Assembly (NCBI RefSeq): GCF_950023065.1
Contig: NC_088677.1
Coordinates: 18,063,230-18,127,229 of the forward strand
Direction of reading: 5' to 3'
DNA from: Planococcus citri
Lineage: Eukaryota > Arthropoda > Insecta > Hemiptera > Pseudococcidae
Length of the DNA stretch: 64,000 nt
How positions within the stretch are numbered: the first letter of the stretch is position 1; the number at the start of each line of letters is the position of its first letter. The position numbers and the translations under genes were made by a program. Of this stretch, positions 1 through 11,379 are shown piece by piece. A model generated the notes under the pieces. The model saw only the letters and a program-made list of their open reading frames with translations. It was not told the DNA's origin and searched no databases.

Positions 1-114
1 ACCGAATACGAATCCATGTACTATGTGCATAATCGAGACAAAGCTGGAAATAAAACACTTGCCTGTGGTAAATTAGTGGACTGTTACTCCTGTACAAAAA
101 AACTGGACCAATGA
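1..114 (+). other. possible terminal exon fragment, unrecognised
   Basis: Frame 1 is open from the first base of the window to a TGA at 112-114, giving 37 residues that include three cysteines spaced C-x5-C-x2-C (about residues 22, 28 and 31). It is cut by the window edge. No family is recognised. It could be the last exon of a gene lying to the left or a transposon fragment; the length is too short to exclude chance. Confidence 0.2.
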
Positions 115-497
115 AAGCTGAACAGCAGTTTTCTTTCATAATACATGTGGAGGTTAGTTTACTATTTAAAATACTTTTTTTCTCAATTTTAGGCGATAAA
201 GTGAAATTTTCCACAAATTTTGGTAAAATGTTGGAGTTTTTCCAAATTTTGAGAATTTTTTTTTTTAGAAATTATTGTTTAAAAAAGTGAAAAACGAGAA
301 CTAATTTTGAAAAAATACGTGTTTTATAAAAAGTGAGACTTTTTCATTTAAAAATACTATAGATTTCCGCAAATTTTGGTAAAAATAATTTTTTTCCCAA
401 TTTTAGTTACAATACATTATTAAAGGGAAATTTTTTTAAAATTTTGAATTTTTTCCAATTTTAACACGTTTTTTTCTCAGACATTTTTGTTGAAAAA

Positions 498-660
498 GTG
501 AAAATGCAATTGAAAGGCAGTTCTGGGCTAAAATATGAAATTTTTAGTTTTTTTTAGCCAAGAAGTCAAATTTTATGTGAAAATTCAATTGAAAGGCAGT
601 TCTGGGCTAAAATATGAAATTTTTAGTTTTTTTTTTTTTTAGCCAAGAAGTCAAATTATT
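498..660. repeat. 79-bp tandem duplication
   Basis: Two adjacent near-identical copies (498-576 and 577-660) share GCAGTTCTGGGCTAAAATAT and AGCCAAGAAGTCAAAT. The second copy differs mainly by a longer T run. The surrounding 115-1130 is AT-rich sequence with no recognisable gene. Confidence 0.85.
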
Positions 661-1132
661 TCATTTTTTGTTAGGAAGCTCAACTGTTTGATAAATATTT
701 GACAAAAAGTGAGATGTTTAGCTCCAAGCAACACTTTATAGCAATGTGAGGTACCTAAAATCGAGAAAAATATTGATTTTTTGCCAAAATTTGCCAAAAT
801 GCTGAATATTTATCTACTAAAAGTTTTGTTTTTTTGGTAAAAAATCACAAAAGTTTTGCTTCTTATCAAAAAGTTGAGAAAAGTATCAATTTCTAGACAA
901 AAATAATTGTTAAAATGGTATCAAGCCTTGCAACAAATGATTTAGGTACTTATTTTTTTATTACTGAAATTTGTTTCCTTTTTGTTTCAGACTGCAAATG
1001 ACTTAATGACTCTTATACAGTAATTATTACTTTTTGTTCTCCAAGCGCTACGAACTCAATTCATTGAAAGAGAAGCATATAATGGTGAATGTTTTAATTT
1101 CTGATGTTAAAAAAATTGCAATGTTACATATT

Positions 1133-1360
1133 ATGTTTTTTGTACTTTTTTAAAAACTTTTTACTTACTTTTTTTCAAAGTTTTAAGTTTTTTTTCAATT
1201 TTTTCAATACTATAATTACAATGTTTTTTGTACTTTTTTAAAAACTTTTTACTTACTTTTTTTCAAAGTTTTGAGTTTTTTTTCAATTTTTTCAATGCTA
1301 CAATTACTTACGATGTTTTTTGTACTTTTTTAAAAACTTTTTACTTACTTTTTAAGTGTT
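1133..1360. repeat. 88-92-bp tandem repeat, about 2.6 copies
   Basis: Units start at 1133, 1221 and 1313 with ATGTTTTTTGTACTTTTTTA and continue through AACTTTTTACTTACTTTTT; the third copy is truncated. The two full spacings are 88 and 92 bp. No coding content. Confidence 0.85.
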
Positions 1361-1485
1361 TTAATGATTCTTACATACTATGATTAAAAGTCGTTTTTCG
1401 TTTTGAAAAATTTTAATACAAGGACTCATTGTTTGAATTATGTTTAATTTCATTGAATTATTGTCTTGAGTTCTGTCAATCAGTG

Positions 1486-1548
1486 ATTTATGAGTTTCAG
1501 GTAATTAAAAAATTTGACAGAGTTTTTAATTGCCTGAAACTCATAAAT
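1486..1548. repeat. short inverted repeat (26-bp arms)
   Basis: The arm at 1486-1512 (ATTTATGAGTTTCAGGTAAT...) is repeated inverted at 1522-1548 with a loop of about 10 bases. It could form a hairpin. It sits just left of the larger fold-back at 1639-1903. Confidence 0.75.
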
Positions 1549-1638
1549 TACTCATTCCCAATATGTTGAATAATGATTTTCCTTCGGATAGCAATCATTG
1601 TCAAACATACTGAGAATTATTTCATCTTGGGAGAGAAA

Positions 1639-1903
1639 TCATCACCAAAATGGTTTGAATTGTTCTCAATTGGAATAGGAGCTATTTCATTGCATATCAT
1701 AACAATTTCCACTCAGTGAAGTAATTATTCCAATACTGTAAAGTCACTATTTATAATCAGTAAAAGAATGATTCCTTAACTGAATATAAATAGTGACTTT
1801 ACAGTATTGGAATAATTACTTCCCTGAGTGGAAATGGTTATGATATTGCAATGAAATAGCTCCTATTTTAATTGAGAATAATTCAAACTATTTTGGTAAT
1901 GAT
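1639..1903. mobile_element. fold-back MITE-like repeat
   Basis: Arms of about 116-119 bp (1639-1754 and 1785-1903) are inverted copies with a few mismatches, separated by about 30 bases. The arms include CAATACTGTAAAGTCACTAT and its complement. There is no open frame. This is the structure expected of a non-autonomous inverted-repeat transposon, but no clean target duplication was identified. Confidence 0.7.
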
Positions 1904-2358
1904 TCATTGACAGCAAGACTTGCATTCCCTCCCATAAAAAAAATCATTCCTTATCTAAAATTTCAACAGTTCATAAAATGTATGAAATCATTGCTATATT
2001 TTGCTCATGTCCCACTTTTCCTATTCTGTAAGGGAATAGTTAAGAGTTACTAAATTTCTATTGAATGATTACCATGTATTTCTTTGAGTGTGGAATCACC
2101 CGAAAGTATCAACAACTCGGTTATTTCAACAAAAATCAAGAATATAACTATTAGTCAGTGAAGGTGATTTGAAGACGAAATTTAATTCGGTTCTGAATTT
2201 GGCGAAAACTAAAGATAATCAAAAGTTGGTAATGAAATATTTGAACAAGGTTCAATTATGCATTGAATTTGATATTTTTTTAAAATCTGCACGGATGTCT
2301 GTAAGAAAGATAATAAATCAAATGGTCGTGATTATGTAAGGAATACATATACAACCTC

Positions 2359-4159
2359 GAGAAAGAATTTATTCAACTAAGAAAAAACGAGCTAGTGCAG
2401 CTAAATTTCGAGCACCACAGGCAGAAGAGAAAAGTGTCATTCATAGGATTAGATGTTATGCCATCACCTCGCAACTAAGAAGTTGCTATATAAAAATCGG
2501 ACGTTATCAGTTGATATCCATAAAATATGGAACATGTGTCACGTTTCAACCTCCGATATAGGTGAAAATAATTAAAATTGATAATTTATCATAAATTACA
2601 TGTTTGTAAAAATCTGAAATCATCTGGTGCATGTAAAGGTTTGGCATTTATCAATGAATTGGTCGCCAACATGATAAAACGCAGAGATACTCTGATGGAA
2701 AATGTTGCCATGCTCAGTGCAATTTATTTAGACTCGCAATTATTCTCTTTTGAATTGACCGCAGATCAAAAACAGGGTATCTAACGGATTTTTTTGTGAA
2801 AAAATCACTACTTTTTCACTACTTTTTTCACTACCTTTTTTCAAACAAATTTTCAGAATGCCATCCACTCGACCCCCCCCCCTCCCCCATACACACAAAA
2901 AAATTGACAAAGTCGAATTTTTCACCTAAAATTTTGTTTAAAAATTGAAACTGGAAGAAAATTTGTAATTTTAATCAAAATTATTGAAAAAAAAACAATA
3001 CAAATAAACGAGCTTATTACATTCGTTATAAGACAAGGTGTCAGACAAAATTTCAAAATAAAAAATCAGGACTTTAGCAGGACATTTTTTAAACACTGGA
3101 GATTTTATTTAAAAAAGGAGCCGGGGGGAGGCAAAACTTTACATTAAAATTTTTCACTTTTAGTTTTCCAATGTCTTCAACATCCCAAGATTTTTTTCAA
3201 GCAAGCGGATGTCAAAAATATAATTTTATCATTTCAATTTTTGATTTTTTTCACGTTAAAGGTTCTTGCTGATGTAATGAAATTGGGCGAATAAAAAACT
3301 TTTTTTTCAACAAACCAAATTTTTTATTTCAAGAGAGAGGCACATAATGTAAAAAACGATGATTTTTAGAGTGATGAATTGGTGAATTATAAGAAGCTTA
3401 TTACTTTGCTTCAAAATTTTAAAATTCAAATTTTTTTTTTTTTGAAAAAATTTAAAACTGAAAAAAAAGCAAACGAGCCCGAGCGAAGCGAGGGCAGAAG
3501 CTTTCAAAAATGTGTAATTCAAGCTCTAAAAAAGTCGACAAATGAGCTCTTTTCTATAGAATAAAGATTGAGAAAAAGGAACGAATTTGAATTTTTCATT
3601 TTTTCACTACCTTTTTAACAAAATTCACTACTTTTTCACTACTTTCACTACTTGCACTACCTGTTAGATACCCTGAGAAAGAATATGCAGTGAAACACAT
3701 TTGTGATGTTGAAGCCAGAATTTCAGGTAAGGTAAAATAAAATTTTAAGGATAAATAAAGGCTATTGAGGCAGTAATCATTGGTTTTCTGTGAGTGAATT
3801 ACTCATAAATTACACATAATTAATACTTAAATTTAAAACGAACACAATACCTAAAGTAAGTATGAGGTAGAAAGTACGCATATTCTAGTACGTCGTAATT
3901 GTCATAATAATTATTAATTACTTATGTACAAGAGCAGGATTTCTTGAATAGCAAGTAATTTTCATTTTCTCATAATAAGTAATGAGCGAGGTGGTTTAAA
4001 AGCAAATTGATCAAGTAATTCTTGCATTTTACAGGACGTACTGCCATTAACTGTTCGTCATTCATCACTGAAAATGAAAATACATCGTCGTTGATCGCTT
4101 TATCACCGGCTAGCCATACAATATGCACGATTCTTCCTCCTAATACAAGTCATTTTTAA
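2359..4159 (+). pseudogene. hAT-like transposase remnant, interrupted by an insertion
   Basis: A reading frame at 2578-2772 contains LSAIYLD and, near its end, LTADQK, resembling the ..a.yLDpr....LT..Q.. stretch ahead of the dimerisation region in hAT/ZBED transposases. It is cut by the element at 2773-3675. After the insertion and one 8-bp duplicate are removed the frame continues to a possible donor at 3726/3727 (CAG|GTAAGG), and a possible acceptor at 4034/4035 keeps phase to a TAA at 4157-4159. Upstream, 2359-2475 is open in the same frame but ends in a stop. The family call rests on a short similarity; it may instead be a decayed host gene. Confidence 0.35.
2773..3675. mobile_element. 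non-autonomous hAT-type element, copy 1 of the CAGGGTATCTAAC family
   Basis: Perfect 13-bp terminal inverted repeats, CAGGGTATCTAAC at 2773-2785 and GTTAGATACCCTG at 3663-3675, bound 903 bp. The interior starts and ends with TCACTACTTTTT-like repeats and has a poly-C run and a GAGCGAAGCGAGG motif. The 8 bp on each side (ATCAAAAA and AGAAAGAA) match at 5 of 8 positions, compatible with a decayed 8-bp hAT duplication. A longer relative lies at 39901-41178. No transposase is encoded. Confidence 0.75.
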
Positions 4160-4386
4160 AATAATTAATTCATTCATTTCGTAGGTGTTGAGAATAATTG
4201 TGCATCGATTGAAAATTGATCATAGTAATGGTGATTTTCGGGTATTGGAAGTAAAAATGTAGCCATATTTACAGAATCAGAATCGTTAAGAGGTCATCGC
4301 TGATGTTGGACGTAATATAAAAAAAACAATTTTCTATTAAAAGAAAAAGAATGGAGTCAACTCTTAATCAAGCATATTCATGGAAT

Positions 4387-4560
4387 CTGACATAATTTTT
4401 TTAGTTGAAAAAATCACTACTTTTCTTCTACCAAAATTTATAACCTTTCTACTCGACACCCCCCCCCCCCACCACAAACAGAAAAATAAAATCAGGCATA
4501 AAATCAAATTTTTCACAGGACAATTTTCAAAAAAAATTGGGTAAATTGGAAGAACTCAAC
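4387..4560. repeat. partial copy of the CAGGGTATCTAAC-family interior
   Basis: GTTGAAAAAATCACTACTTT followed by a C run and the AAATTTTTCAC region resembles the left interior of the elements at 2773 and 39901, without recognisable terminal repeats. A further short scrap occurs at 11328-11376. Confidence 0.5.
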
Positions 4561-4599
4561 ACGATGAAAATGGGGTACTAAGTAACTTTCATTTCTACA

Positions 4600-4800
4600 G
4601 CTCAATTGGGTAAAATTTTGTGGAAATTTCAATTTTCAAAAATCTGCTAGGGTGCTTCAGAACTACTACTCGAAATGATTCGAAACCGTTCCCAATCGAT
4701 TTCGAGGGTCTAAAACAAGGTACACGCCAAATTTCAGCTTTCTTGGTCTACTTGATAAATTTTGATTTTTTTTTTTTCATTTTTGACTCAAGTTCGATTT
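4600..4800. repeat. fragment of the CTGGAGGCTCC dispersed family
   Basis: The order of motifs (TCTGCT, GAAACCGTT.CCAATCGATT, CCAAATTTCAGCTTTCTTGG) matches the arms of the palindrome at 8256-9163. The diagnostic CTGGAGG box is degraded here to CTAGGGTGCTTCAGAAC. Sequence from 4800 to 6028 is AT-rich with no gene or clear repeat that I can support. Confidence 0.55.
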
Positions 4801-6127
4801 TCTAAAAGTTCAATAAAAAACAAAATCGTTTGTTAATAACTCAAAAATTTGATTTACTGTTTCCAAATTCGTGTTCAGAAAATCGGATCACCTCATTTTA
4901 AACCTGATGGACAATTATTTCAGCTAATTTTTAAATTCCGAGATTTTTTTTTGATTTGCCATTAAGAATAAAAGGTCATTGGTGTAGAAGTGACTTACGT
5001 AAGGTAACTTTTATCATATAATAAGGATTATAAGATTACCTGCTTATTCACATACGCGAGTTCATATCCCATCATTTTCGGAAGGAAATTTGTACTAACC
5101 TGAAACGCAAAGAAAAATGAAGGTGGATTAGTTAAAATTATTGATCAATCAACAGATTTCAAAATACAGGGTGACCATAACATAGTTGAAGTAAAAATCA
5201 GCATTTCCGTTTCTAAGAGTAATAAGCACAGTGAGAAACTCGGAGGGTTGCATACATGCAGTACATTTCGGAGCTACACAAGCAACGTCATTGAGTTTTC
5301 TTTTCCGAAGCAAGGCTTGTTTTGGAAACGCAGTGCTGCCAACTTAACTCTGATTCGGATTTCAATGTTCAAATTAATGAGTAAATTGTCTCACTACAAA
5401 TTTTAAAACAACAGCAATTTTTCAAGATGGTAGGTGTTTGAACAGTAATGGACCAGGGTGACATGGCAATTTGGTTTTTTTGGATAACTTAATTGGGGAA
5501 TTTTTGACAAGCATTTTTCTACTTTAACTAGGTACTTGTTGGTCACACTGTTAGGTAATAATGGTCAAAGACCAAAGTAAAAATTCTGACGATTGAGCCA
5601 GAAATGAATATTCACAAAAATAAAGCATCATAAACATGTTAAAATTGATTGTGAAAATCACTCAAAATCAAAAATATCAAAAATTGACGGACCGTCAAAA
5701 AACGACAAAAATTTGACAATGACAAATTCTGAAAAAAAAATTGAAAATCATTTTTTTTAAAATTGTAATTCAATTTTTTAGTTCAAGTTTTATACAAAAT
5801 TTTTTAAAAAATTGACATTTTCAATAAAAAAAATATTAAAATTTGATCAAAAATTGACAGATTGTCAGAAAACGACCAGAATTTGAGAAATTCTCTCATT
5901 CGGGTGTTTGCACAGACTGCTTAGATTATTTATTGAAAAGTACCAAGAATTAATCGGAAATTCTCAAAATTGAATGACAATTTAGCAAAACTGCAGAAAG
6001 TGTCATAAAATTTGTCAAATTGACCCTAGTCGGGGAGCCTGCGCCATTTTGATTGACAGGTCAGCCGAAATCGAAGATTTTGCGTTCCAACATAGGACTT
6101 GCTCGAAATTTTTTAAACCGTACAAAG

Positions 6128-8255
6128 GGAGATCGAAAGATCAGGCAAAAATTCATTACCTGTCAACATTTCAAGTCCTAAAGTGCCTTTTTCGATTTTT
6201 GGTGAATTTTTGAAAATCAAAGGAGGAGTCCCGATAAGGCCACTTTTTGGGCTCCAGGGGTTCCCAAAGTTGTGAATAAAAAAATAATTTTTGGAACCAC
6301 TGAGTATTATTTTCAAAACCTTTTTTAGCGTAAGATATCTGTTTGAACCCGATAAACATTATGCGAGGTAATTTCCCCATTTTCGACCCTCGGGGGCGAA
6401 ATCGGGGCGGGGGTGAATTTTTAGAATATTTTGAAACCACCATTTTTAACTTACCCCTTCGAACCTCCCTAGAAAGCTTTATATAGTTCATTAGTATCTG
6501 AAAGACCTCCATCCTACCAAATTCTGAGCTGAATAAAGTTTTGCGGTGGTACTCAAAAATTCAATTATTCAATTTTTCGTAATTTCGATATTTTGGGAAC
6601 CCCTGGAAAACTAGAAACCTGCGATTTGCGCCAAACGTAACGTCTTGAGGTATATATTCAATTATCTAGATGAAAAAGTTGAATTAAGCTCTCTGTATAT
6701 TTGTAATTTTGAACCCCTTTTTCAGAGCCCCTCATTTTAGGCACCCCTAAAAAAGGCGTTTATGCATATTTCTTCAAATAAATTTAAGAATTTACATTTG
6801 AAACACACCAACCAGCAACAGCTCGATAATTTTTCATTTGATTTTACCTGAAACTTTCATAATTGAGCTATTTTGGGTCTAATTCTGAGATTTTACGCTT
6901 CGAAAAAACAACGAAATAAAATCTCAGAATTTGATCCAAAATAGCTCAATTATGAAAGTTACGGGAAAAACGAAGTGAAAAATTATCGAGCACTTGCTAG
7001 TGTGTTTCAAATGTAAATTCTTCAATTTATTTGAAAAAATATGCATAAAGGTCTTGTTTAGGGGTACCTAAAGTGGGGGGGGGGCGCTCTAAAAGAAGGA
7101 TTCAAAATTACGAATTTAAGGGGAGCTTAATTCAACTTTTTCATCTAAATAATCGAATATACACCTCAAAACATTACATTTGCCGCAAATCGCAGATTCC
7201 TAGTTTTCCAGGGGTTCCCAAAATATCGAAATTACGAAAAATTGGAAAAGTGAATTTTTGAGTACCAGCGGAAAATTTTATTCAGTTCAAAATTCGGTAG
7301 GATGGTGGTCTTACAGATACTAATAACTGTAAAAAGCTTTATAGGGAGGTTCAAAGGGGTAAGTTCAAAACGGTGGTTCCAAAATTTTCCAAGAATTAAC
7401 CCACCCTCCCCATTTCTGCCCCAGAGGATCGAAAATGGGGAAATCACATCGCATAACGTTTATCGGGTTCAAACAGATATAGTTTTTGAAAATAATAAGG
7501 TAAAGTACCAGTTGTGGATAGGGGTCCCGGTTGTGGATAATCGTTCCTATGGGCTAAAAAAAAAAATTATCGCTCGTATCTTTTTCTGTAACATTTAATC
7601 ATTTCCTTGCATTCATGACAACATGAAAATTCACCCATGAAGTCTATGTACAAAAGCATTGAAGTTTCAAAATGACAAGAATGCAGATTTTAAAATTTTT
7701 TAGAAGGAAAATTTCAATGATGGAGAAAAGCGAGTCAAATATGTAATTTTTCATAACTGCGGAAGTTTTTGGATAGTAATAAGATGAAATAACCACCTCT
7801 GCATATTTTTGAGAATTTTTGATTTCATTTAGTACTATTTAGAGCAGTCTTTGTCCGCAACCGGGCCAGGGGGCCCGGTTAGCGGATAATTGGAAGTTTT
7901 TAAGATTCTCTACTAAGAAATGAAATATTCTTGATTTTTTTTTTTCCTCCCAAGTATTATGTAGTTCAACAGTTACACTACACAACAAAATCAAAAAAAC
8001 TTGAAAAAAGTTGAAATTTGGGCTTCTCAGAGCATGTTGAAAAAAGTATAACCACAACTGGTACTTTACCTTACTCAGTGGTTCCAAAAATTATTTTTAT
8101 TCACAACTTTGGGAACCCCTGGAGCCCGAAAAATGGTCATTTTGGGTTAACTAACCACGAATTCGTATTTGGGAGATTTATTACAACATTTTAAGAGTGG
8201 TCGAGTCGATAACTGGCCTGGGGCTAAAAAGTGACCTTATCGGGACTCCTCCTTT
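6128..8255. repeat. long fold-back inside the composite element
   Basis: The left arm (about 6128-6895) is repeated inverted from about 6905 to 8255 once the MITE at 7498-8071 is removed. Shared markers are AAATAGCTCAATTATGAAAG near the centre, GGGGTTCCCAAA, and ATCAAAGGAGGAGTC-type sequence near the outer ends. The left arm lacks about 85 bp around GGTCATTTTGGGTTAACTAA that the right arm keeps. A diverged copy of the right arm occurs at about 22565-23392. Confidence 0.8.
7498..8071. mobile_element. 574-bp MITE with TA target duplication
   Basis: Terminal repeats AGGTAAAGTACCAGTTGTGG (from 7498) and its complement (to 8071) are flanked by TA. The opposite arm of the fold-back host (near 6300-6320) supplies the unoccupied site, which reads ..AATAATACTCAGTGG.. 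in arm orientation; this confirms a single TA was duplicated. It is therefore Tc1/mariner-type by insertion signature. The interior has CCCGGTTGTGG/CCCGGTT motifs near both ends and no coding frame. Confidence 0.88.
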
Positions 8256-9163
8256 GAGCCAAAAATGAGAGAAAAAAATCAAAATTTTACCGAATTGACT
8301 AAGAAAGCTGAAATTTTGGATACACCCTATTTTCGAAATGCCAAATCGATTGGAAACGGTTTCAAACAGTTGTGAGTAGCTCTGGAGCCTCCAGCAGATT
8401 TTAGAAACTCGAAATTTCCCAAAATTTCATAAAATGGAGATGGAAAGCCGAAATTCAGCCTGCGAACTTATTTCAATACGCTATGAAGTCTACTGCAGGC
8501 GAATTTTAAGTCGTTTTGGAGCCTCCAGCAAATTTTTGAAATTTCAAATTCCCACAACATTTTATCAAATGGAGTTAGCAAGCTGAAATTTACTTCGCAA
8601 ACTAATTTCAATACGATATGAAGTCGACTGCAAGGTGTTTTTAAATGGTTTTGAAGCTTCCAGCTACTTTTTGAAGCTTTAATTTTGTAAAAAACGGCAT
8701 ACAACCTTTCAAAAAGTCGCTGGAGGCCCCAAAACGACTTGAAATCCACCAGTAGTCGACTTCTTAGCGTATTGAAATTAGTTTGCAGAATGAATTTCGG
8801 CTTTTCATCTCCATTTGATGACATTTTGGGGAAATTTCCAGTTTCAAAGACCTGCTGGAGGCTCCAGTAATTTACGAAAAGTCGCCGGAGGCTCCAAAAT
8901 GACTTGAAACCCACCAGCAGTCGACTTCATAGCGTATTGAAATTAGTTTGCAGAACGAATTTCGGCTTTCCAACTCCATTTGATGGAATTTTGTGGAAAT
9001 TTCGAGCCTCTAAAATCTGCTGGAGGCTTCAAAACTGCTCAAAAACGGATTGAAACAGACACAGTTTCTAATCGATTTGGCATGTCGAAAATAGGTTATA
9101 TCCCAAATTTCAGCTTTCTTGGTCAATTTGGTAAAATGTTGATTTTCCCCTAATTTTCGGCCT
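8256..9163. repeat. palindromic CTGGAGGCTCC-family repeat
   Basis: The outer parts (GAAAGCTGAAATTT..., GCCAAATCGATTGGAAACGG) recur inverted at the right end, and internal units carry CTGGAGGCTCCAAAA or its complement at roughly 8380, 8515, 8650, 8720, 8850, 8885 and 9020. The opposite arm of the host fold-back lacks this block, so it was inserted there. Long open frames in it are translations of the repeat. Related fragments occur near 4600, 38210, 42000, 48560 and 63715. Confidence 0.75.
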
Positions 9164-9266
9164 AAATTTGATTTTCAAAAATTCACCAAAAATCGAAAAA
9201 AGCACTTTAGGACTTGAAATTTTGACCGGTGATAAATTTTTGCCTGACCTTTCGATCTACCTTTGT

Positions 9267-11052
9267 CAGGGATGAGGCCCGGCCCAGGACCAGGACCCGA
9301 AACGGCCCCGATTATTTCCTTGAAGCCCGAATGTCCAAGCCCCAAAACCTTAAAAACTGTAACCTACAAAGCTCTGGCCCAAAGCCCGAAACCTTTTCCT
9401 CTGAAAACCAAGCCCTGAATGTGAGCCCTGAAACCCAAACTGTGATCAGGGCTTTTCGGAGCTTGTGTAAATTTTGTAAATTACTATTGTATGTAATTAC
9501 CGTTCTGTGCATCTCAAAATTTTATAAGTCAAAAAAGATGATTTTCAAAAAAAAAAATTACAACTTCAGCAAAAAGTTTAATATTTCAAGAAGGGGTTTT
9601 TGGTACCTACATCATTAATAATATTCTGTAGGTAGTTCATTGTTCTTTGAAAAATTATACTTAAAAAATTTGGACAATAATTAAAAATTCCTAAAAAAAT
9701 TAATTCTGATTAAAGAAAGAAAAAAAACTGGTTCCATTCAAATAATTTTGAAAAAAACAACCGGAATCTGCCCTTAAAATATTTCCCCCCCCCCCCAGAT
9801 TTTACTTTATTCTTCACTGAAATTGAAATTGAGGGGCTTCATGGAAAAGGGGCCTTAGTCAATTTTTGTTCACTGATTTTTATAAGTTCAAATGGACTTG
9901 AAAATTTTTTCTACGAGCTAACATTTTCCAATTTGAATTTTTTTTTCATGGAAGAACTGTTCAATATCACTGAATATGGTGAAATTGATGAAAAAAAATT
10001 TAATACATATACATTCAAAATATTGTAAAAGCAGGGATGAGACCCGGCCCAGGACCAGGACCCAAAACCCGAAAAAGCCCCGATTATTTCCTTGAAGCCC
10101 GAATGTCCAAGCCCCAAAACCTTAAAAACTGTAACCTACAAAGCCCTGGCCCAAAGCCCGAAACCTTTTCCTCTGAAAACCAAGCCCCGAACGTGAGCCC
10201 TGAAACCCAAACTGTGATCAGGGTTTTTTGGGGCTTTTCAGGGCTTGTGTGAATTTTGTAAATCACTATTGTAATTATCGTTCTGTGCATTTCAAAACTT
10301 CAAGAGTCAAAAAAGATGATTTTCAAAAAAAAATTACATGTTCAGCAAAAAAATTCTGATTTAAAAAAAAAAACTGTTCCATTCCAATAATTTTGAAAAA
10401 AGCAATCGAAATTTTTCATCACTGATTTTTATAAGTTCAAATGGACTTAGAAAAATTTTTCTACAAGCTAATATTTTTCAATTCGTTTTTTTTTCATGGA
10501 AGAACAGTTCAACATCACTGAATATGGTGAAATTGATGAAAAAATTTTTTTAATACTTTCAAAATCGTAAATGAAAAAAAAAACAAAATCAATAAGGCCC
10601 CTTTTCCATGGAACCCCTGAATTTCAACTTTCAAGCCCTGAAAAGCCCCGGAAAGCCCTGAACACTTCATTCAAGCCCTGGACACAGAGCCCTGAAACCC
10701 AAACCCAACGTTTCCTGGGCCCCAATCCAAGCCCAAGAGCTAATAAATTGTTGATTGAAAGCCAAAGCCCCAAAACCCAGAACCCGAAAAAAAATCATTC
10801 AGGGCCTCATCCCTGTGTATAAGAAAAAAAAACAAGAAAATGTCTAAGGCCTCTTTTCCATGGAACACCTCAATTTCAAGCCCCGGAAAGCCCTGAACAC
10901 CTTCATTCAAGCCCTGGACACTGAGCCCTGAAACCCAAACCCAAAGTTTCCTGGGCCCCAACCCAAGCCCAAGACCTAATAAATTTTTGATTGAAAGCCC
11001 AAGCCCCGAAACCCGGAAACCGAAAAAAAAATCGTTTGGGGCCTCATCCCTG
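9267..11052. mobile_element. hAT-type element with perfect 8-bp duplication
   Basis: Ends are CAGGGATGAGGCCC and GGGCCTCATCCCTG-like, flanked on both sides by ACCTTTGT (9259-9266 and 11053-11060). The empty site can be read inverted at about 6113-6130 in the opposite arm of the host, confirming the insertion. The subterminal regions are rich in AAGCCC/GGGCTT repeats (AAGCCCGAAACC, AACCCAAAC), which give proline-rich shadow frames but no transposase. A second copy of the same family sits inside it at 10032-10815. Confidence 0.9.
10032..10815. mobile_element. younger hAT-type copy nested in the same family
   Basis: CAGGGATGAGACCC at 10032 and GGGCCTCATCCCTG ending at 10815 bound 784 bp. The flanks TGTAAAAG (10024-10031) and TGTATAAG (10816-10823) match at 7 of 8 positions, an 8-bp duplication. 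Internal AAGCCC arrays match those of the outer element. It is the later of the two insertions because it interrupts the outer copy. Confidence 0.85.
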
Positions 11053-11379
11053 ACCTTTGTACGGTTAAAAAATTTCGTACAAGTCTTATGTTGGAACGCA
11101 AAATCTGCGATTTCGGCTGACCTGTCAATCATAATGGCCGCCACTTTGTAAGTGGGCCACTTTTTTGTTGAGGACAATGGCTAGAAATGTTCTTTAGGAC
11201 TCCCCCCCTTTGGATCGGCCAAGGGGGGGTGCAATAGATCCTTAAGCGGGCTCCCCGATTACCTTGATGGCCCCAATAATTGAAAATGACCAGAATTTGA
11301 CTATATTATTCATCGGAATATTTTGTTGTTGAAAAAAATCACTACTTTTTTCACTAGGTAATACATAGGTGGGTCAGGT

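Larger units (their letters stand above)
6029..11259. mobile_element. large composite inverted-repeat element with TA-flanked ends
   Basis: The left end TA|GTCGGGGAGCC (6027-6039) and right end GGCTCCCCGAT|TA (about 11249-11261) are inverted, and the subterminal stretch TTGATTGACAGGTCAGCCGA near 6050 recurs inverted near 11120. The left end lacks about 110 bp present at the right end. The same ends bound the short MITE at 32719-32994, so they define one family; TA flanks suggest a Tc1/mariner-like mechanism. The body is a fold-back carrying at least three later insertions (7498-8071, 8256-9163, 9267-11052). No transposase frame is evident. Confidence 0.75.

Noticed and set aside
6113..6512. 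67- and 113-residue minus-strand frames
   Set aside because: They lie in the fold-back arm, whose other arm has the same frames broken by indels.
8468..8914. 148-residue minus-strand frame with repeated FKSFWSLRRLF-like units
   Set aside because: It is a translation of the CTGGAGGCTCC palindromic repeat; periodicity follows the DNA repeat and there is no start context or conservation.
9229..11177. proline-rich frames on both strands (KPETFSSENQA and mirror forms)
   Set aside because: They come from AAGCCC/GGGCTT arrays of the nested hAT-type elements and occur in both copies and both orientations.
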